64,000 nucleotides of DNA from Pseudomonas thivervalensis (GCF_001269655.1 NZ_LHVE01000009.1:124001-188000); one strand, 5' to 3'. Positions 24,948 to 34,771 are shown, counted from the first letter of the stretch. Numbers and translations are program-made. Notes: generated by a model not told the origin, from the letters alone.

Positions 24948-25841
24948 TCACATCCGATGATGCTCCAGCAGAAAGTCCACGAACACGCGTACCCGCGCCG
25001 GCATCGCCGAGCCACCGACGAACACCGCATGGATCGGCTCCCGGTCTCCGGGGTTCCATTCTTCCAGCAGCGGTATCAGGTCGCCGCGCTGCAGGTCCTC
25101 GCTCACGGTGAAATCGCCGATACGCGCGATGCCAGCACCTACCCGTGCGAGTTGTGCCAGTGCCTCGCCACTGCTGCATTCGATGTTGCCGCTGACCTTC
25201 AGGGAAAACGCTTTGCCGTCGCGGGTGAACGGCCAGTTGGGTTCGGCACGCCGGAAGTTGAAGCGCAGGCAATTGTGCCGGAGCAGGTCTTCCGGCTCCT
25301 GGGGGGTGCCATGGCGTTCTAGATACTCGGGCGAAGCCACGACCACCTGACCGGTGTCGCCGATCTTGCGCGCGGTCAGCGGGCTGTCGGGCAAATGGCC
25401 AAAGCGTACCGCCACGTCGGCCTGGCCGCCGAGAATGTCGACCACTTCATCGCCAAGGGTGAGGTCGACGACGATATTCGGGTAACGGGCGCTGAAGGCT
25501 GCCACCAAGGGAACGATGGTCTGCCGCCCATGACCAAGGGCGGCGCTGACCCGCAAACGGCCCTTGGGCACGCCCTGGTCGGCGACGGTTTCTTCGACCT
25601 CGGCCATGTCAGCCAGGATACGCCGGGCGCCGCGCAGGTAAGCCTCGCCCTCGGCGGTGAAGGTGATCGCTCGCGTGGTGCGCAACAGCAGGCGGGTGCC
25701 CAGGCGTTGTTCGGTTCGCGCGATGACCCGACTGACCGCCGAGGGGGTCAGCCCCAGTGCACGCGCGGCGGCCGACAAGCTGCCCTCCTGCGCCACCGTA
25801 ACGAACATCGCCATTTCACCTGATCTGCCGTTGAAGTCCAT
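24948..25841 (-). CDS. LysR-type regulator divergent from an MFS exporter
   Basis: A 297-residue LysR protein with N-terminal HTH (EMAMFVTVAQEGSLSAAAR, TPSAVSRVIARTEQRLG) and a C-terminal effector domain of the small-residue-rich type (ALGHGRQTIVPLVAAF, ADVAVRFGHLPDSPL). It is divergent from the MFS gene starting 95 bases away and is the likely regulator of it. The inducer is unknown. Confidence 0.9.
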   Translation of the reverse strand: MDFNGRSGEMAMFVTVAQEGSLSAAARALGLTPSAVSRVIARTEQRLGTRLLLRTTRAITFTAEGEAYLRGARRILADMAEVEETVADQGVPKGRLRVSAALGHGRQTIVPLVAAFSARYPNIVVDLTLGDEVVDILGGQADVAVRFGHLPDSPLTARKIGDTGQVVVASPEYLERHGTPQEPEDLLRHNCLRFNFRRAEPNWPFTRDGKAFSLKVSGNIECSSGEALAQLARVGAGIARIGDFTVSEDLQRGDLIPLLEEWNPGDREPIHAVFVGGSAMPARVRVFVDFLLEHHRM

Positions 25842-25873
25842 TTGTGCTCCTTACGCAAAGGTGATTGCCAGAA

Positions 25874-25910
25874 ATGCTATCTACCGCCAGGAAAGGCTGG
25901 ATCGTAGCAT
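25874..25910. promoter_or_regulatory. Imperfect dyad between LysR and MFS genes
   Basis: ATGCTA at 25874-25879 pairs with TAGCAT at 25905-25910, with an inner CCAG/CTGG pair between them. It lies in the middle of the divergent promoter region and is a candidate regulator-binding site or mRNA hairpin. No binding evidence. Confidence 0.25.
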
Positions 25911-25936
25911 CTGCGGCATAGATGAGGAGCCTTCCA

Positions 25937-27103
25937 ATGCGTATCAATCCACCACTTGTTGCACTCGCCATGGGTGCCTTTGGCATCGGCGTAACCGAGT
26001 TTGCCCCCATGGGCATGTTGCCAGGCATCGCTGCGGATCTTGGCGTTTCCATTCCCGCCGCTGGCCTGTTGGTCAGTGCCTACGCCCTTGGTGTACTGCT
26101 CGGCGCGCCGCTGATGACCCTGACCACCGGCAGGATTCCTCGGCGCTATCTGCTGATCGGGCTCATGGCGATTTTCACCCTGGGTAACCTGATGTCAGCC
26201 TTGGCTACCGATTACTACAGCCTGATGGTTGCCAGGGTGGTGACCTCACTGAACCACGGTGCCTTCTTTGGCGTTGGTTCCATCGTCGCCGCCAGCGTGG
26301 TCGCCCCGGACAAGCGTGCCGGGGCGGTCGCGGCCATGTTCATGGGCCTGACCCTGGCGACCATCGGCGGTGTGCCGCTGGCCGCCTGGTTTGGCGAACT
26401 GTTCGGCTGGCGCACGGCATTCTGGGGGATTACCGGCCTGGGCGTAGTGGCCATGGCCGCGTTGTGGTTCGCCCTGCCCAATGTGCCGGCGCCGCAAAGC
26501 ATCGGTGTGCTGGCCGAAATCCGGGTACTGGGGCGTGGTCCGGTGTTGGGGGCGTTGGCCCTGACCGTCGTCGGCTCAGGTGCGATGTTCACCGTCTTCA
26601 CTTACATCGCCCCGATCCTGAGCAGCGAGACTCATGCCTCGACCACCTTCATCACGGCCATGCTGGTGCTGTTCGGTGTGGGGCTGACGTTGGGCAACAT
26701 GTGGGGCGGCAAGGCCGCGGATCGCTCGATAGACCGCACCCTGATCGTTTCGCTGAGCGTGCTGATCCTCGTCTTGCTGGCCTTCACTGTACTGATGCGT
26801 TGGCCGCTGCCAGCTGCGGTTGCCATCTTGATCTGGGGTATCGCCAGTTTTGCCCTGGTGCCGCCATTGCAAATGCGCGTGATGGAAGCCGCCAAGGACG
26901 CGCCTAACCTGGCCTCGGCAGTCAATATCGGCGCCTTCAACTTCGGCAACGCAATTGGCGCGGCGCTGGGCGGTGCGGTGATCAACGCGGGGTTGGGTTA
27001 TCCGGCGATTTCCCTGGCTGGAGCGGTAATGGCGGGCCTGGGGCTGCTGATGGTGTTGGCTTTTGCCTGGCGCTCCAGGTTGGTGGCGGCTGCGGCGGTG
27101 TGA
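25937..27103 (+). CDS. MFS transporter (AraJ/chloramphenicol-efflux type)
   Basis: A 388-residue, 12-helix major-facilitator exporter. The N-terminal GAFGIGVTEFAPMGMLP segment is the hallmark of the DHA1 AraJ/CmlA group. The GAPLMTLTTGRIPRR loop and the MVARVVTSLNHGAFFGVGS helix follow. GAGGAG seven bases before the ATG at 25937 supports this start rather than one 15 bases earlier. Controlled in all likelihood by the divergent LysR. Substrate is not evident. Confidence 0.9.
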   Translation: MRINPPLVALAMGAFGIGVTEFAPMGMLPGIAADLGVSIPAAGLLVSAYALGVLLGAPLMTLTTGRIPRRYLLIGLMAIFTLGNLMSALATDYYSLMVARVVTSLNHGAFFGVGSIVAASVVAPDKRAGAVAAMFMGLTLATIGGVPLAAWFGELFGWRTAFWGITGLGVVAMAALWFALPNVPAPQSIGVLAEIRVLGRGPVLGALALTVVGSGAMFTVFTYIAPILSSETHASTTFITAMLVLFGVGLTLGNMWGGKAADRSIDRTLIVSLSVLILVLLAFTVLMRWPLPAAVAILIWGIASFALVPPLQMRVMEAAKDAPNLASAVNIGAFNFGNAIGAALGGAVINAGLGYPAISLAGAVMAGLGLLMVLAFAWRSRLVAAAAV

Positions 27104-27151
27104 TGGGCGTTTGGCCTGATAAGCCTTGAGACGTTCTTGTAACGCGAACGA

Positions 27152-27604
27152 TTACTCAGGCGTTCCTGGATCTATCGACGTGGGGATTTGCCATGAAGGT
27201 TTTTTACCTTCTTGACTGTCGAACGTGCGACGCGCCTTGCGGAAGTCGTCGACGTTTTCGACGACCCACGTCCAAATAGGCGACATACGGACCAACAGCC
27301 CCATGCCCAGCGGCGTCAGCTCGTATTCGACGCGGGGTGGAATTTCACCAAACTCCCGCCGAATCAGTAACCCATCACGCTCCAGGGTACGTAGCGTCTT
27401 GGTCAACATTCGCTGAGTCACGCCTTTCATCTGCCTTTTTATCTCGGCATGGCGCAACTTACCGTACACACCCAAGGCATGCAGAATGCCCAATGCCCAG
27501 CGGCTGCCTGCGTGAGCGAGGACTTCCCGGCGGACGCCATCGTCATCTTCTCTGAGCGTTTGGCAGATAACTTCTGCCTGGCTGAGAGCTTCCTGATCGG
27601 TCAT
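27152..27604 (-). CDS. HxlR-family winged-helix regulator
   Basis: A 150-residue HxlR protein with SRWALGILHALGVYGKLRHA, TQRMLTKTLRTLERDGLL and VEYELTPLG, the three family landmarks. The ATG at 27604 follows AGG at a good distance, favouring it over a GTG 18 bases upstream. It is divergent from the NmrA-type reductase and is its probable regulator. HxlR proteins of this type often sense reactive electrophiles. Confidence 0.88.
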   Translation of the reverse strand: MTDQEALSQAEVICQTLREDDDGVRREVLAHAGSRWALGILHALGVYGKLRHAEIKRQMKGVTQRMLTKTLRTLERDGLLIRREFGEIPPRVEYELTPLGMGLLVRMSPIWTWVVENVDDFRKARRTFDSQEGKKPSWQIPTSIDPGTPE

Positions 27605-27655
27605 TTCTTTACCTGGTATCACACGTGTGCCTTCTTACAAGCGCTGCTGGATCGT

Positions 27656-27667
27656 GCAAGCATTTGC
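27656..27667. promoter_or_regulatory. Dyad in the HxlR-reductase divergent promoter
   Basis: GCAA-GCAT-TTGC is a perfect short palindrome, 33 bases before the reductase start. A second palindrome ACACGTGT lies at 27621-27628. Either could be the HxlR operator. Both are short, so chance is possible. Confidence 0.25.
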
Positions 27668-27700
27668 TCATCTTACAGGCAGCAGGTCTCAGGAGACATC

Positions 27701-28642
27701 ATGACCGAAGTGACCCAGTTTTCCCCTCAATCGATTCTTGTCCTAGGCGCCGGTGAACTTGGCCTGCCGGTCTTGCGCAACCTTGCGCGAGTGGCAAAGC
27801 GCGCACCCGGCTCCACAATCAGCGTCCTGCTCAGGGATTCGACGATCAACACTCAGGTGCCTGAGAAAAAGGTAGAAATCGATGGGCTTCGGACCCTCGG
27901 CATCCAAATGGTCGCCGCAGACCTGGTGAATGATTCCATCGACCAGCTCGCTGAAGTCTTCGCACGATTCGATACCGTCATAGGCTGCGCGGGCATGGTC
28001 GCGGGTCGAGAGACACCGATGAAGTTGGCGACAGCCGCGCTCAAGTCCGGCGTGAAGCGCTACTTCCCCTGGCAGTTTGGCGTTGATTTCGAGGTGATTG
28101 GTCGGGGCAGTCCTCAGGATCTGTTCGATGCTCAGCTTGATGTGCGCGAGCTGCTTCGCGCCCAAGACAAAACTGAATGGGTCATCGTCTCGACGGGCAT
28201 GTTCACCAGTTTCCTTTTCGAGCCGGTATTTGAGGTGGTTGATTTCGAAAACGACACAGTGAACGCCTTGGGCAGTCTTGAAAACAGCGTGACCCTCACG
28301 ACGCCCGACGACATCGGAACCCTGACAGCGGAAATCGTTTTCTTCGAGCCTCGCCTGCGCAATCAGATCGTCTACCTTTCTGGCGACACGGTGACGTATG
28401 GGCAGGTTGCGAGCATCCTCGAACATGTGCTGGACCGTCCATTCAAACGTAACGTGTGGACGGTTCCGTACCTGCTCCAGGAATTGGAGAAAGACCCCAC
28501 GCATCACATCAAGAAGTACCGCGCTGTGTTTGCACAAGGCAGAGGCGTGGCGTGGCCTAAAGCGGCCACTTTCAACGAGCAGCAATCGATTCAAGTCACC
28601 ACCGCCGAACAGTGGGCTCGGAAAAATCTCGCAGGCAATTGA
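27701..28642 (+). CDS. NmrA/isoflavone-reductase-like NAD(P)-dependent oxidoreductase
   Basis: A 313-residue atypical short-chain reductase. The nucleotide-binding GxGxxG is at residues 16-21 (VLGAGELGLPVLRNL), and the VKRYFPWQFGVDFEVIG segment resembles the fungal and bacterial aromatic-alcohol and isoflavone reductases of the NmrA family. AGGAGA precedes the ATG at 27701. It is paired with the divergent HxlR regulator, a common arrangement for stress-induced reductases. Substrate unknown. Confidence 0.85.
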   Translation: MTEVTQFSPQSILVLGAGELGLPVLRNLARVAKRAPGSTISVLLRDSTINTQVPEKKVEIDGLRTLGIQMVAADLVNDSIDQLAEVFARFDTVIGCAGMVAGRETPMKLATAALKSGVKRYFPWQFGVDFEVIGRGSPQDLFDAQLDVRELLRAQDKTEWVIVSTGMFTSFLFEPVFEVVDFENDTVNALGSLENSVTLTTPDDIGTLTAEIVFFEPRLRNQIVYLSGDTVTYGQVASILEHVLDRPFKRNVWTVPYLLQELEKDPTHHIKKYRAVFAQGRGVAWPKAATFNEQQSIQVTTAEQWARKNLAGN

Positions 28643-28808
28643 ACGCAAGAATAGCCCTGTACGATCCGTCGACGCTGGGGCGTTCCAAAACGACGAGCTG
28701 TCGAGATGTTCTTGGCGGACATGGCCTCGGTCGACGGCCTGCACAGAGCGTTTGACCAGACTTCAAGTGGCTGATTAGAGTGGGTAGCCTTACGGGCTGC
28801 CGACTGCC

Positions 28809-29450
28809 ATGGACATCCAAATGAGCGACTTATCCCTGCTGCTTGCCTTCATCGCCGCTGCGTCAGTGCTCACGGTGACCCCCGGCGTGGACACCGCCAT
28901 GGTGCTTCGCGCTACCGCAACTGGCGGTCGACGTTCGGCGGCGATGGCTTCCCTCGGTATCGTGCTCGGCTGCCTGGTGTGGGGAGCCGCGGTGTCACTG
29001 GGGCTCGGCGCCCTGTTGCAAGCTTCGGAGTGGGCTTACCTTGCGCTGAAAATCGTCGGCGCAGCTTATCTTGTCTGGTTGGGCGTTAAACTGCTGCTGC
29101 GACCCAGGACAACGCTGCAAGGGCAGGGGAGCGAGCGCGTGGCTGCGTCTGCGCGTGACGCCTTTGTCCGCGGTTTATTGACGAACCTGCTCAATCCCAA
29201 GATTGGTGTCTTCTACATCACGTTCTTGCCTCAGTTTGTCCCGAGTGGCGCGAGTGTGGCCAGCTACTCCTTCTTCCTTGCTGCGCTCCATGTGCTGTTG
29301 ACGTTGGCCTGGTTCGGCATTCTGGTGGCGGCGACGGTGCCACTGAGCAATTTCCTGAAACGCCCGGCGGCCCTGAAGGCCCTTGATCGGCTCACGGGCG
29401 GTGTTTTTGTCGCGTTTGGGCTCAAGCTGGCGGTTTCCAACCCGGCTTGA
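28809..29450 (+). CDS. LysE/RhtB-family amino-acid exporter
   Basis: A 213-residue inner-membrane protein with about six helices. Family landmarks are VTPGVDTAMVLRATATGGRR near the N-terminus, GAAYLVWLGVKLLL in the middle and GLLTNLLNPKIGVFYITFLPQF. An alternative start is the ATG four codons in. It stands alone; the 166 bases before it hold no gene. LysE/RhtB proteins export amino acids or homoserine lactones; the substrate here is not evident. Confidence 0.92.
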   Translation: MDIQMSDLSLLLAFIAAASVLTVTPGVDTAMVLRATATGGRRSAAMASLGIVLGCLVWGAAVSLGLGALLQASEWAYLALKIVGAAYLVWLGVKLLLRPRTTLQGQGSERVAASARDAFVRGLLTNLLNPKIGVFYITFLPQFVPSGASVASYSFFLAALHVLLTLAWFGILVAATVPLSNFLKRPAALKALDRLTGGVFVAFGLKLAVSNPA

Positions 29451-29589
29451 GCCGCACTGCCGATGGATGGAAATCTAATGGTGACATTTGTGCTGAAATG
29501 GCACATGTTCTGTTCGGCAGGCGATGTGTTCGAGCATGGGGTAACTTCCTATTATTCCTTTGTTCATTCAATCGAAGAAGGAAATACCC

Positions 29590-30276
29590 ATGCAACGTTT
29601 TACCCGTCGTTTTTTTGCCGCTTGTGCATTTTCCGGCATTATCGCCAGTGCCGGTGTCTTGGCTGAAGACCATCCGACCATCCGTGCGATGTCGGGCGCC
29701 AAGCCTATTAGCGAATTGCCTGCCGGAAAATCGGCACTGTTGGTGATCGACTTCCAGAATGAATACTTCACGGGTCGGATGCCGATCCCGGACGGCGCCA
29801 AGGCCCTGGCCAATACGCGTGAACTGATCAAGTTCGCCGACAGCCACAGAATGCCGGTCTACCACGTCCAGCACATCGCACCGGCAGGTTCCGCCGTGTT
29901 CGCCATCGAGGGTGAAACCGTGAAATTCCACCCCGACATGGTGCCACGGGCCCAGGACTCGGTCGTGCAGAAAACCAGCGTGAGTGTCTTCGCCAGTACC
30001 GATCTGGATAAACGCCTGAAGAGCGCAGGCATCGAGAACCTGATCATTTCCGGCCTCATGACCCACGCTTGTGTCGCCGGTGCCGCCCGTGACGCAGCCC
30101 CCCTTGGCTACAACGTCATCGTCGCCTCCGATGCATCGGCCACCCGTGACATTACCCGGGCCAACGGTGACAAGATCGACAAGGATAGCTTGCACAAGGC
30201 TGCACTGGCCGAAGTCGAGGACACCTTCGGTGACGTGCTGACCACTGCCCAAATCCTCAAATTGCCGGTGCGCTAA
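29590..30276 (+). CDS. Exported isochorismatase-family cysteine hydrolase
   Basis: A 228-residue hydrolase with a signal peptide (MQRFTRRFFAACAFSGIIAS, cleavage near GVLAED). The cysteine-hydrolase triad is D54 (VIDFQNEYF), K128 (VVQKTSVSVF) and C161 (GLMTHACVAGAARDA). Most family members are cytoplasmic, so the signal peptide with two Arg near the start is notable. GAAGGA precedes the ATG. The gene after it, seven bases away, encodes a LysR regulator on the same strand. Confidence 0.88.
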   Translation: MQRFTRRFFAACAFSGIIASAGVLAEDHPTIRAMSGAKPISELPAGKSALLVIDFQNEYFTGRMPIPDGAKALANTRELIKFADSHRMPVYHVQHIAPAGSAVFAIEGETVKFHPDMVPRAQDSVVQKTSVSVFASTDLDKRLKSAGIENLIISGLMTHACVAGAARDAAPLGYNVIVASDASATRDITRANGDKIDKDSLHKAALAEVEDTFGDVLTTAQILKLPVR

Positions 30277-30282
30277 GACCTT

Positions 30283-31173
30283 ATGAATCAGATGTTCGCC
30301 ATGCGTGTATTTCGTTGCATTGTCGAAGCCCAGGGTTTTTCAGCCGCTGCGCAGCGGCTGGACACAACTCACTCCTCGGTGTCGCGACACTTGCAACACT
30401 TGGAGTCCACGCTCGGCGTGCGTCTGATCAATCGTAATACCCGGCGCATGAGCCTCAGCGCCGCGGGCGAACGTTACTATGCGGCCTGCGTGGACATTCT
30501 GGATCGCGTCGATGCCGCGGCGCAGGCCGTCACACTGGAGCAGGAACGACCTTCCGGACTATTGCGCATCAGTGTCCCCCTGGCGATCGGCACTCTGGAG
30601 TTGGCCCATTGGTTGCCAGCGTTCCAGCAGCGTTATCCGAATATCCAGGTCGATCTGTCCTGTTCGGATTCGTTCGTCGATCTGGTGGCCGACGGTTTCG
30701 ATGTGGCCGTCCGCATCTGCGGTCCGCTGGCCGACAGTAGCCTGGTCGCTCGGTTGCTCACGGTTTCACCTTTGGTCATGGTCGCGTCGTCGGCCTACGT
30801 CTTCAGGCATGGCCTGCCGCGTAGCGTCGCCGAACTCAGCGAGCATCGGCTACTGACATTTGCCTCGGCTACGCAGTGGTCGCTCACGGATGATCAGAAC
30901 GAGTCGGTTGTCGTGACCGCCGCCAGCACCTTCCACACCGATACCATTACCGCATTACATGCCTGTGCCCTGGCGGGCGGTGGCATTGCTGCGTTTACCC
31001 AAGCCACCGTGCAGGACGACCTGCTGGCTGGACGCTTAGTACGGATACTGCCGGGATACACGCTCGGCGCCCGTCATTACTACGCGCTATACCCCCACGC
31101 CCGGAACCTGCCCGCCAAGGTCAGGGCATTTGTCGATTTCATGGCCGGGCATTACCGGCTCAAGTCCGATTAA
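30283..31173 (+). CDS. LysR-type regulator downstream of the isochorismatase gene
   Basis: A 296-residue LysR protein with N-terminal HTH (MRVFRCIVEAQGFSAAAQ, THSSVSRHLQHLESTLG) and a GcvA/PtxR-like effector domain (VDLSCSDSFVDLVADGFDVAVR). It starts six bases after the isochorismatase stop, so the two are probably co-transcribed. Immediately beyond it the sequence runs into the truncated oxidoreductase remnant. Confidence 0.88.
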   Translation: MNQMFAMRVFRCIVEAQGFSAAAQRLDTTHSSVSRHLQHLESTLGVRLINRNTRRMSLSAAGERYYAACVDILDRVDAAAQAVTLEQERPSGLLRISVPLAIGTLELAHWLPAFQQRYPNIQVDLSCSDSFVDLVADGFDVAVRICGPLADSSLVARLLTVSPLVMVASSAYVFRHGLPRSVAELSEHRLLTFASATQWSLTDDQNESVVVTAASTFHTDTITALHACALAGGGIAAFTQATVQDDLLAGRLVRILPGYTLGARHYYALYPHARNLPAKVRAFVDFMAGHYRLKSD

Positions 31174-31229
31174 TCGGTCGCATGTAAGGGGGCATTGGCA
31201 GCGTTCGTACTGCTTAGCCTTGATCAGGC

Positions 31230-31849
31230 TCTACGAGATCCGTTGCGGCCATTCTCCAGCACATGAAGAGTCTGGCTCCGTTTTGCAGGGCTTCAGGGAT
31301 CAACGCGTCGTGGTCATCGGGGCGGCCAACTCAGCCGTACAAATTGCTCATGAGCTGGCTCAAGTCAGTCGCGTCGTATTGGTGACAAGGGAATCGGTTC
31401 GGTTTTTTCCGCAGAAGATCCTTGGTGTGGATTTCCATGCTTGGCTCAAGTGGACAGGGGTGGAAAATACTCGTTGGCTCAATGACCAAGGCACCCCTGT
31501 GTTGGATGACGGCACCTATCGTAGCGCCATAAAGCACGGTCTTTTTGAGCGTAAGCCGATGTTCACACACGTAACGTCGACGGGCGTGACCTGGGCTGAT
31601 GGAGAGCGTGCTGAGGCGGACAGTCTGGTTTTCGCGACCGGGTTTCGGCCGAACCTGGGTTGTCTGGCAGGTCTGCATAGGGCGGACGACGAAAGTCTGA
31701 CCCAGCGCAACGGGGAAGCGGAGCACTTGCCGGGTTTGTACTTCGTGGGATTACCGAAGCAGCGCAACTTTGCTTCGGCCACCCTTAGAGGCGTCGGGCC
31801 AGATGTTGCTCACATCATCCCCAGCTTGATGCGCTTCATTCAGAAGTGA
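31230..31849 (+). pseudogene. 5'-truncated flavin monooxygenase (ArsO-like) remnant
   Basis: Only the C-terminal half (about 190 residues) of a flavin-containing monooxygenase is left. It begins around FRDQRVVVIGAANSAVQIA (the NADP-binding motif, normally GGGNSG), passes through FATGFRPNLG, and ends LRGVGPDVAHIIPSLMRF. The N-terminal FAD-binding half is absent and no start codon with a ribosome binding site is seen in front. The junction with unrelated sequence lies at about 31174-31280. ArsO-type monooxygenases are about 360 residues and are found in ars clusters, matching the neighbours. Confidence 0.75.
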
Positions 31850-32019
31850 CGAATTTATTACAAAAGCCATATATATGAAGCCACAAATATCCGAGGGGGT
31901 ATGAACGTGATCTCCCTGGCGAAGGCCTTAAGGCAGGGGGTTTACTGAGGAGAGCGTTGGAGTCCGATCTTTTTGAGGATTTATTTGTGGGTGATTGCTT
32001 TACCTTTAATACGGAAATC

Positions 32020-32041
32020 CATATATTCGAAAAATCGTATG
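32020..32041. promoter_or_regulatory. Candidate ArsR operator
   Basis: CATATATTCG and CGTATG form an imperfect AT-rich dyad around AAAAAT, 60 bases before arsR. A plausible -10 TTTAAT lies at 32005-32010. Repression by ArsR and release by arsenite is the rule for such operons, but this exact site is inferred. Confidence 0.35.
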
Positions 32042-32101
32042 TGAGCCTCATGAGCACATCAAGATGTTCGTCCTGGTGAAGACCAAACGCTGAGAATCGA
32101 T

Positions 32102-32473
32102 ATGGCTGACCATCTGACACCCACCACTGTTTTCAAATGCCTGGCTGATGAAACCCGTATCCGCACCATGTTGCTCATCACTCGGGAAGGGGAGCTTTGT
32201 GTTTGCGAACTGACCTGCGCGTTGAACGAGAGCCAGCCCAAAATCTCCAGGCACCTGGCGCAGTTGCGCACGTGCGGTCTGCTTTCGGATCGTCGGCAGG
32301 GCCAATGGGTTTATTACCGTCTGCACCCGAATCTCCCCGATTGGGTTCATCAAGTGCTGACGACGACGTTCGAAAGCAACAAGCATTGGTTAAGCCCTGA
32401 TGCCAAACGCCTTGATGAAATGGGTGACCGTCCTGAACGTGCAGCCGTGTGCTGTAAAAACACAGTCGCTTGA
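32102..32473 (+). CDS. arsR: Arsenite-responsive repressor ArsR
   Basis: A 123-residue ArsR/SmtB winged-helix protein. The metal-binding motif ELCVCELTC carries C33, C35 and C39 inside the DNA-recognition helix region, the As(III)-sensing arrangement of the E. coli type. A CC pair lies near the C-terminus. SQPKISRHLAQLRTCGLL is the recognition helix. First gene of the arsenic operon. Confidence 0.95.
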   Translation: MADHLTPTTVFKCLADETRIRTMLLITREGELCVCELTCALNESQPKISRHLAQLRTCGLLSDRRQGQWVYYRLHPNLPDWVHQVLTTTFESNKHWLSPDAKRLDEMGDRPERAAVCCKNTVA

Positions 32474-32500
32474 ATCCGCCCTCGACTACGAGACTGCCCG

Positions 32501-32971
32501 ATGAAAATCCTCTTTCTCTGCACTGCCAACAGCTGCCGCAGCATCCTTTGTGAAGCGGTTTTCAATCACTTGGCACCTGACGGTATGAACGCCTACAGCG
32601 CCGGCAGTCAACCTAAAGGAGAAGTGCATCCGCTGAGTCTGAAAATGTTGGAACGGGCCGGTATCTCGACGCTAGGGCTGTTCAGCAAGTCCAGTGATGC
32701 CCATATGAGCTTGGCGCCTGATTTCGTCATCACGGTGTGCGACAAGGCTGCCGGGGAGGCATGTCCTGTGTTTTTCGGACCGGCCACCAAGGCTCATTGG
32801 GGGTTGGCAGATCCTTCGGAATACCACGGAACTCAAGAAGAGATCGAGGCGGCGTTTGAAGCCACCTTGGAGCAGATCGGAACCCGTATCCAGGCGTTTC
32901 TGGCTTTACCGCTTTCTCAGCTGAGTGCCGAGCAGCTCAAGGCAGAGCTGGCTCTCATTGGCGCACTGTAA
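32501..32971 (+). CDS. arsC: Arsenate reductase (LMW-phosphatase / thioredoxin type)
   Basis: A 156-residue cytoplasmic enzyme reducing arsenate to arsenite. The phosphatase loop CTANSCRS begins at C7, and the redox pair is C80 and C88 ([16 protein letters not shown]), matching the three-cysteine relay of Staphylococcus-type ArsC. It follows arsR by 27 bases. The arsenite produced is exported by the next gene product. Confidence 0.95.
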   Translation: MKILFLCTANSCRSILCEAVFNHLAPDGMNAYSAGSQPKGEVHPLSLKMLERAGISTLGLFSKSSDAHMSLAPDFVITVCDKAAGEACPVFFGPATKAHWGLADPSEYHGTQEEIEAAFEATLEQIGTRIQAFLALPLSQLSAEQLKAELALIGAL

Positions 32972-32988
32972 CCACAGGAGCAATGACC

Positions 32989-34065
32989 ATGAGTAAGGGC
33001 CGCCTTGCATTTCTTGATCGTTACCTGACGCTGTGGATTTTTCTCGCCATGGCCCTGGGCATCGGTCTGGGAAGTCTGTTCGAAGGCTGGCCGCAGTGGC
33101 TCAACAGTCTTGTTGTGGGGACTACCAATATCCCGATCGCTATCGGCTTGATCGTGATGATGTATCCACCTCTGGCCAAGGTTCGTTATGAGGAACTGCC
33201 GGAGGTCTTCAAAGACAAGCGCATCCTCGTTCTGTCTTTGGTGCAGAACTGGATCATCGGCCCGGTGTTGATGTTTGCATTGGCGATCATCTTCTTGCGG
33301 GACCAGCCGGAATACATGACCGGTCTGATCCTCATCGGTTTGGCTCGTTGCATCGCGATGGTCTTGGTCTGGAACCAGATCGCGGGTGGCAACAATCAGT
33401 ACGTCGCCGGACTCGTGGCGTTCAACAGCATCTTCCAGATCCTGTTTTTCAGCGTGTATGCCTGGGTCTTCCTGGGGCTGCTACCGCCGCTGTTCGGGTT
33501 GGAAGGCAGCGTGATTGAAACCAGCTTTGTCAGCATTGCCGAGTCGGTGCTGATCTACCTGGGTGTGCCATTCCTGGCAGGATTCCTGACCCGCAAGATC
33601 CTCATCGCTCGCAAAGGCGAAGCCTGGTTTCAGGAGCGCTTCATTCCCAAAGTCAGCCCGCTGACGCTGGTGGCGCTGCTGTTGACCATCGTGGCCATGT
33701 TCAGCCTCAAGGGCGACGTGGTGTTGCAGTTGCCGCTGGATGTGTTGCGCATCGCAATCCCACTGACGATCTACTTCGTCGTGATGTTTTTCATCAGCTT
33801 CTGGATGGGCAAATTGCTCGAAGCTGATTACCCACGCACCACCGCGTTGGCTTTCACAGCCGCAAGCAATAATTTCGAACTGGCGATCGCCGTGGCTATT
33901 GCTACTTTCGGCCTGGCTTCCCCGGTCGCTTTTGCCACGGTGATTGGACCGCTGGTTGAGGTGCCGGTACTGATTTCCCTGGTTGGTGTGGCTCTTTGGT
34001 TGAAACGCCGCTGGTTCGATGACTCCAAGAGCGCCGTTGCGCAGGACAATGACTATGTACGATGA
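32989..34065 (+). CDS. acr3: Arsenite efflux permease, ACR3 family
   Basis: A 358-residue, ten-helix inner-membrane arsenite carrier of the BASS superfamily. Typical blocks are [31 protein letters not shown] (with the essential Cys), [17 protein letters not shown] and [25 protein letters not shown] fits the ATG at 32989 (spacing eight) better than the ATG six bases earlier. Often labelled arsB, but it is not the unrelated ArsB family. Confidence 0.95.
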   Translation: MSKGRLAFLDRYLTLWIFLAMALGIGLGSLFEGWPQWLNSLVVGTTNIPIAIGLIVMMYPPLAKVRYEELPEVFKDKRILVLSLVQNWIIGPVLMFALAIIFLRDQPEYMTGLILIGLARCIAMVLVWNQIAGGNNQYVAGLVAFNSIFQILFFSVYAWVFLGLLPPLFGLEGSVIETSFVSIAESVLIYLGVPFLAGFLTRKILIARKGEAWFQERFIPKVSPLTLVALLLTIVAMFSLKGDVVLQLPLDVLRIAIPLTIYFVVMFFISFWMGKLLEADYPRTTALAFTAASNNFELAIAVAIATFGLASPVAFATVIGPLVEVPVLISLVGVALWLKRRWFDDSKSAVAQDNDYVR

Positions 34066-34771
34066 CCACATCCCCCAACTCAACACTGAACTGGTCGATC
34101 TGCCTTCGGCAGACAAGCTCGGTATTGAAAGGACCTCCACCCATAAGCCGCGCATCTTGCTGCTATACGGGTCCACGCGTGAGCGCTCCTTCAGTCGTCT
34201 GCTGGTGGAGGAGGCCGCTCGACTGCTGGAATACTTCGGCGCCGAGACGCGGGTTTTCAATCCGTCTGGTTTACCGCTGCCAGATGATGCCCCCGACGAC
34301 CATCCACGCGTGAAGGAACTGCGCGAGCTGATGCTGTGGTCCGAGGGGCAGGTTTGGTGCTCTCCAGAGCGTCACGGAAACATCAGCGCAGTGTTCAAGG
34401 CGCAGATCGATTGGGTGCCGCTGGCCATGGGCGCGGTGCGACCGACCCAGGGCAAGACCCTTGCGGTGATGCAGGTGTGCGGCGGTTCGCAGTCGTTCAA
34501 CGTGGTCAATCAGCTGCGAGTGCTGGGGCGTTGGATGCGCATGTTCACTATCCCTAACCAATCCTCCGTGCCGAAGGCCTATATGGAATTCGACGATCAG
34601 GGCCGAATGAAACCTTCTGCGTTCTACGACCGTGTCGTGGATGTGATGGAAGAGTTGGTGAAATTCACGCTGTTGCTTCGCGACCGTCAGGACTATCTGG
34701 TGGATCGTTATTCCGAGCGTAAGGAATCGGCGCAAGCGCTCATGAAGCGTGTCAATCAGCGCTCCATATGA
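34055..34771 (+). CDS. arsH: Organoarsenical oxidase ArsH
   Basis: A 238-residue NADPH-dependent flavoprotein of the FMN-reductase fold. The FMN loop [16 protein letters not shown] and the [14 protein letters not shown] and [19 protein letters not shown] blocks are diagnostic. ArsH oxidises trivalent methyl and aromatic arsenicals. Two ATGs (34049, 34055) overlap the end of acr3; the second has the better distance from CAGGA. Confidence 0.95.
   Translation: MYDDHIPQLNTELVDLPSADKLGIERTSTHKPRILLLYGSTRERSFSRLLVEEAARLLEYFGAETRVFNPSGLPLPDDAPDDHPRVKELRELMLWSEGQVWCSPERHGNISAVFKAQIDWVPLAMGAVRPTQGKTLAVMQVCGGSQSFNVVNQLRVLGRWMRMFTIPNQSSVPKAYMEFDDQGRMKPSAFYDRVVDVMEELVKFTLLLRDRQDYLVDRYSERKESAQALMKRVNQRSI

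Noticed and set aside
28643..28808. A 22-codon frame starting ATGTTCTTGGCGG in the gap before the LysE gene
   Set aside because: Too short, no good ribosome binding site and no recognisable family.
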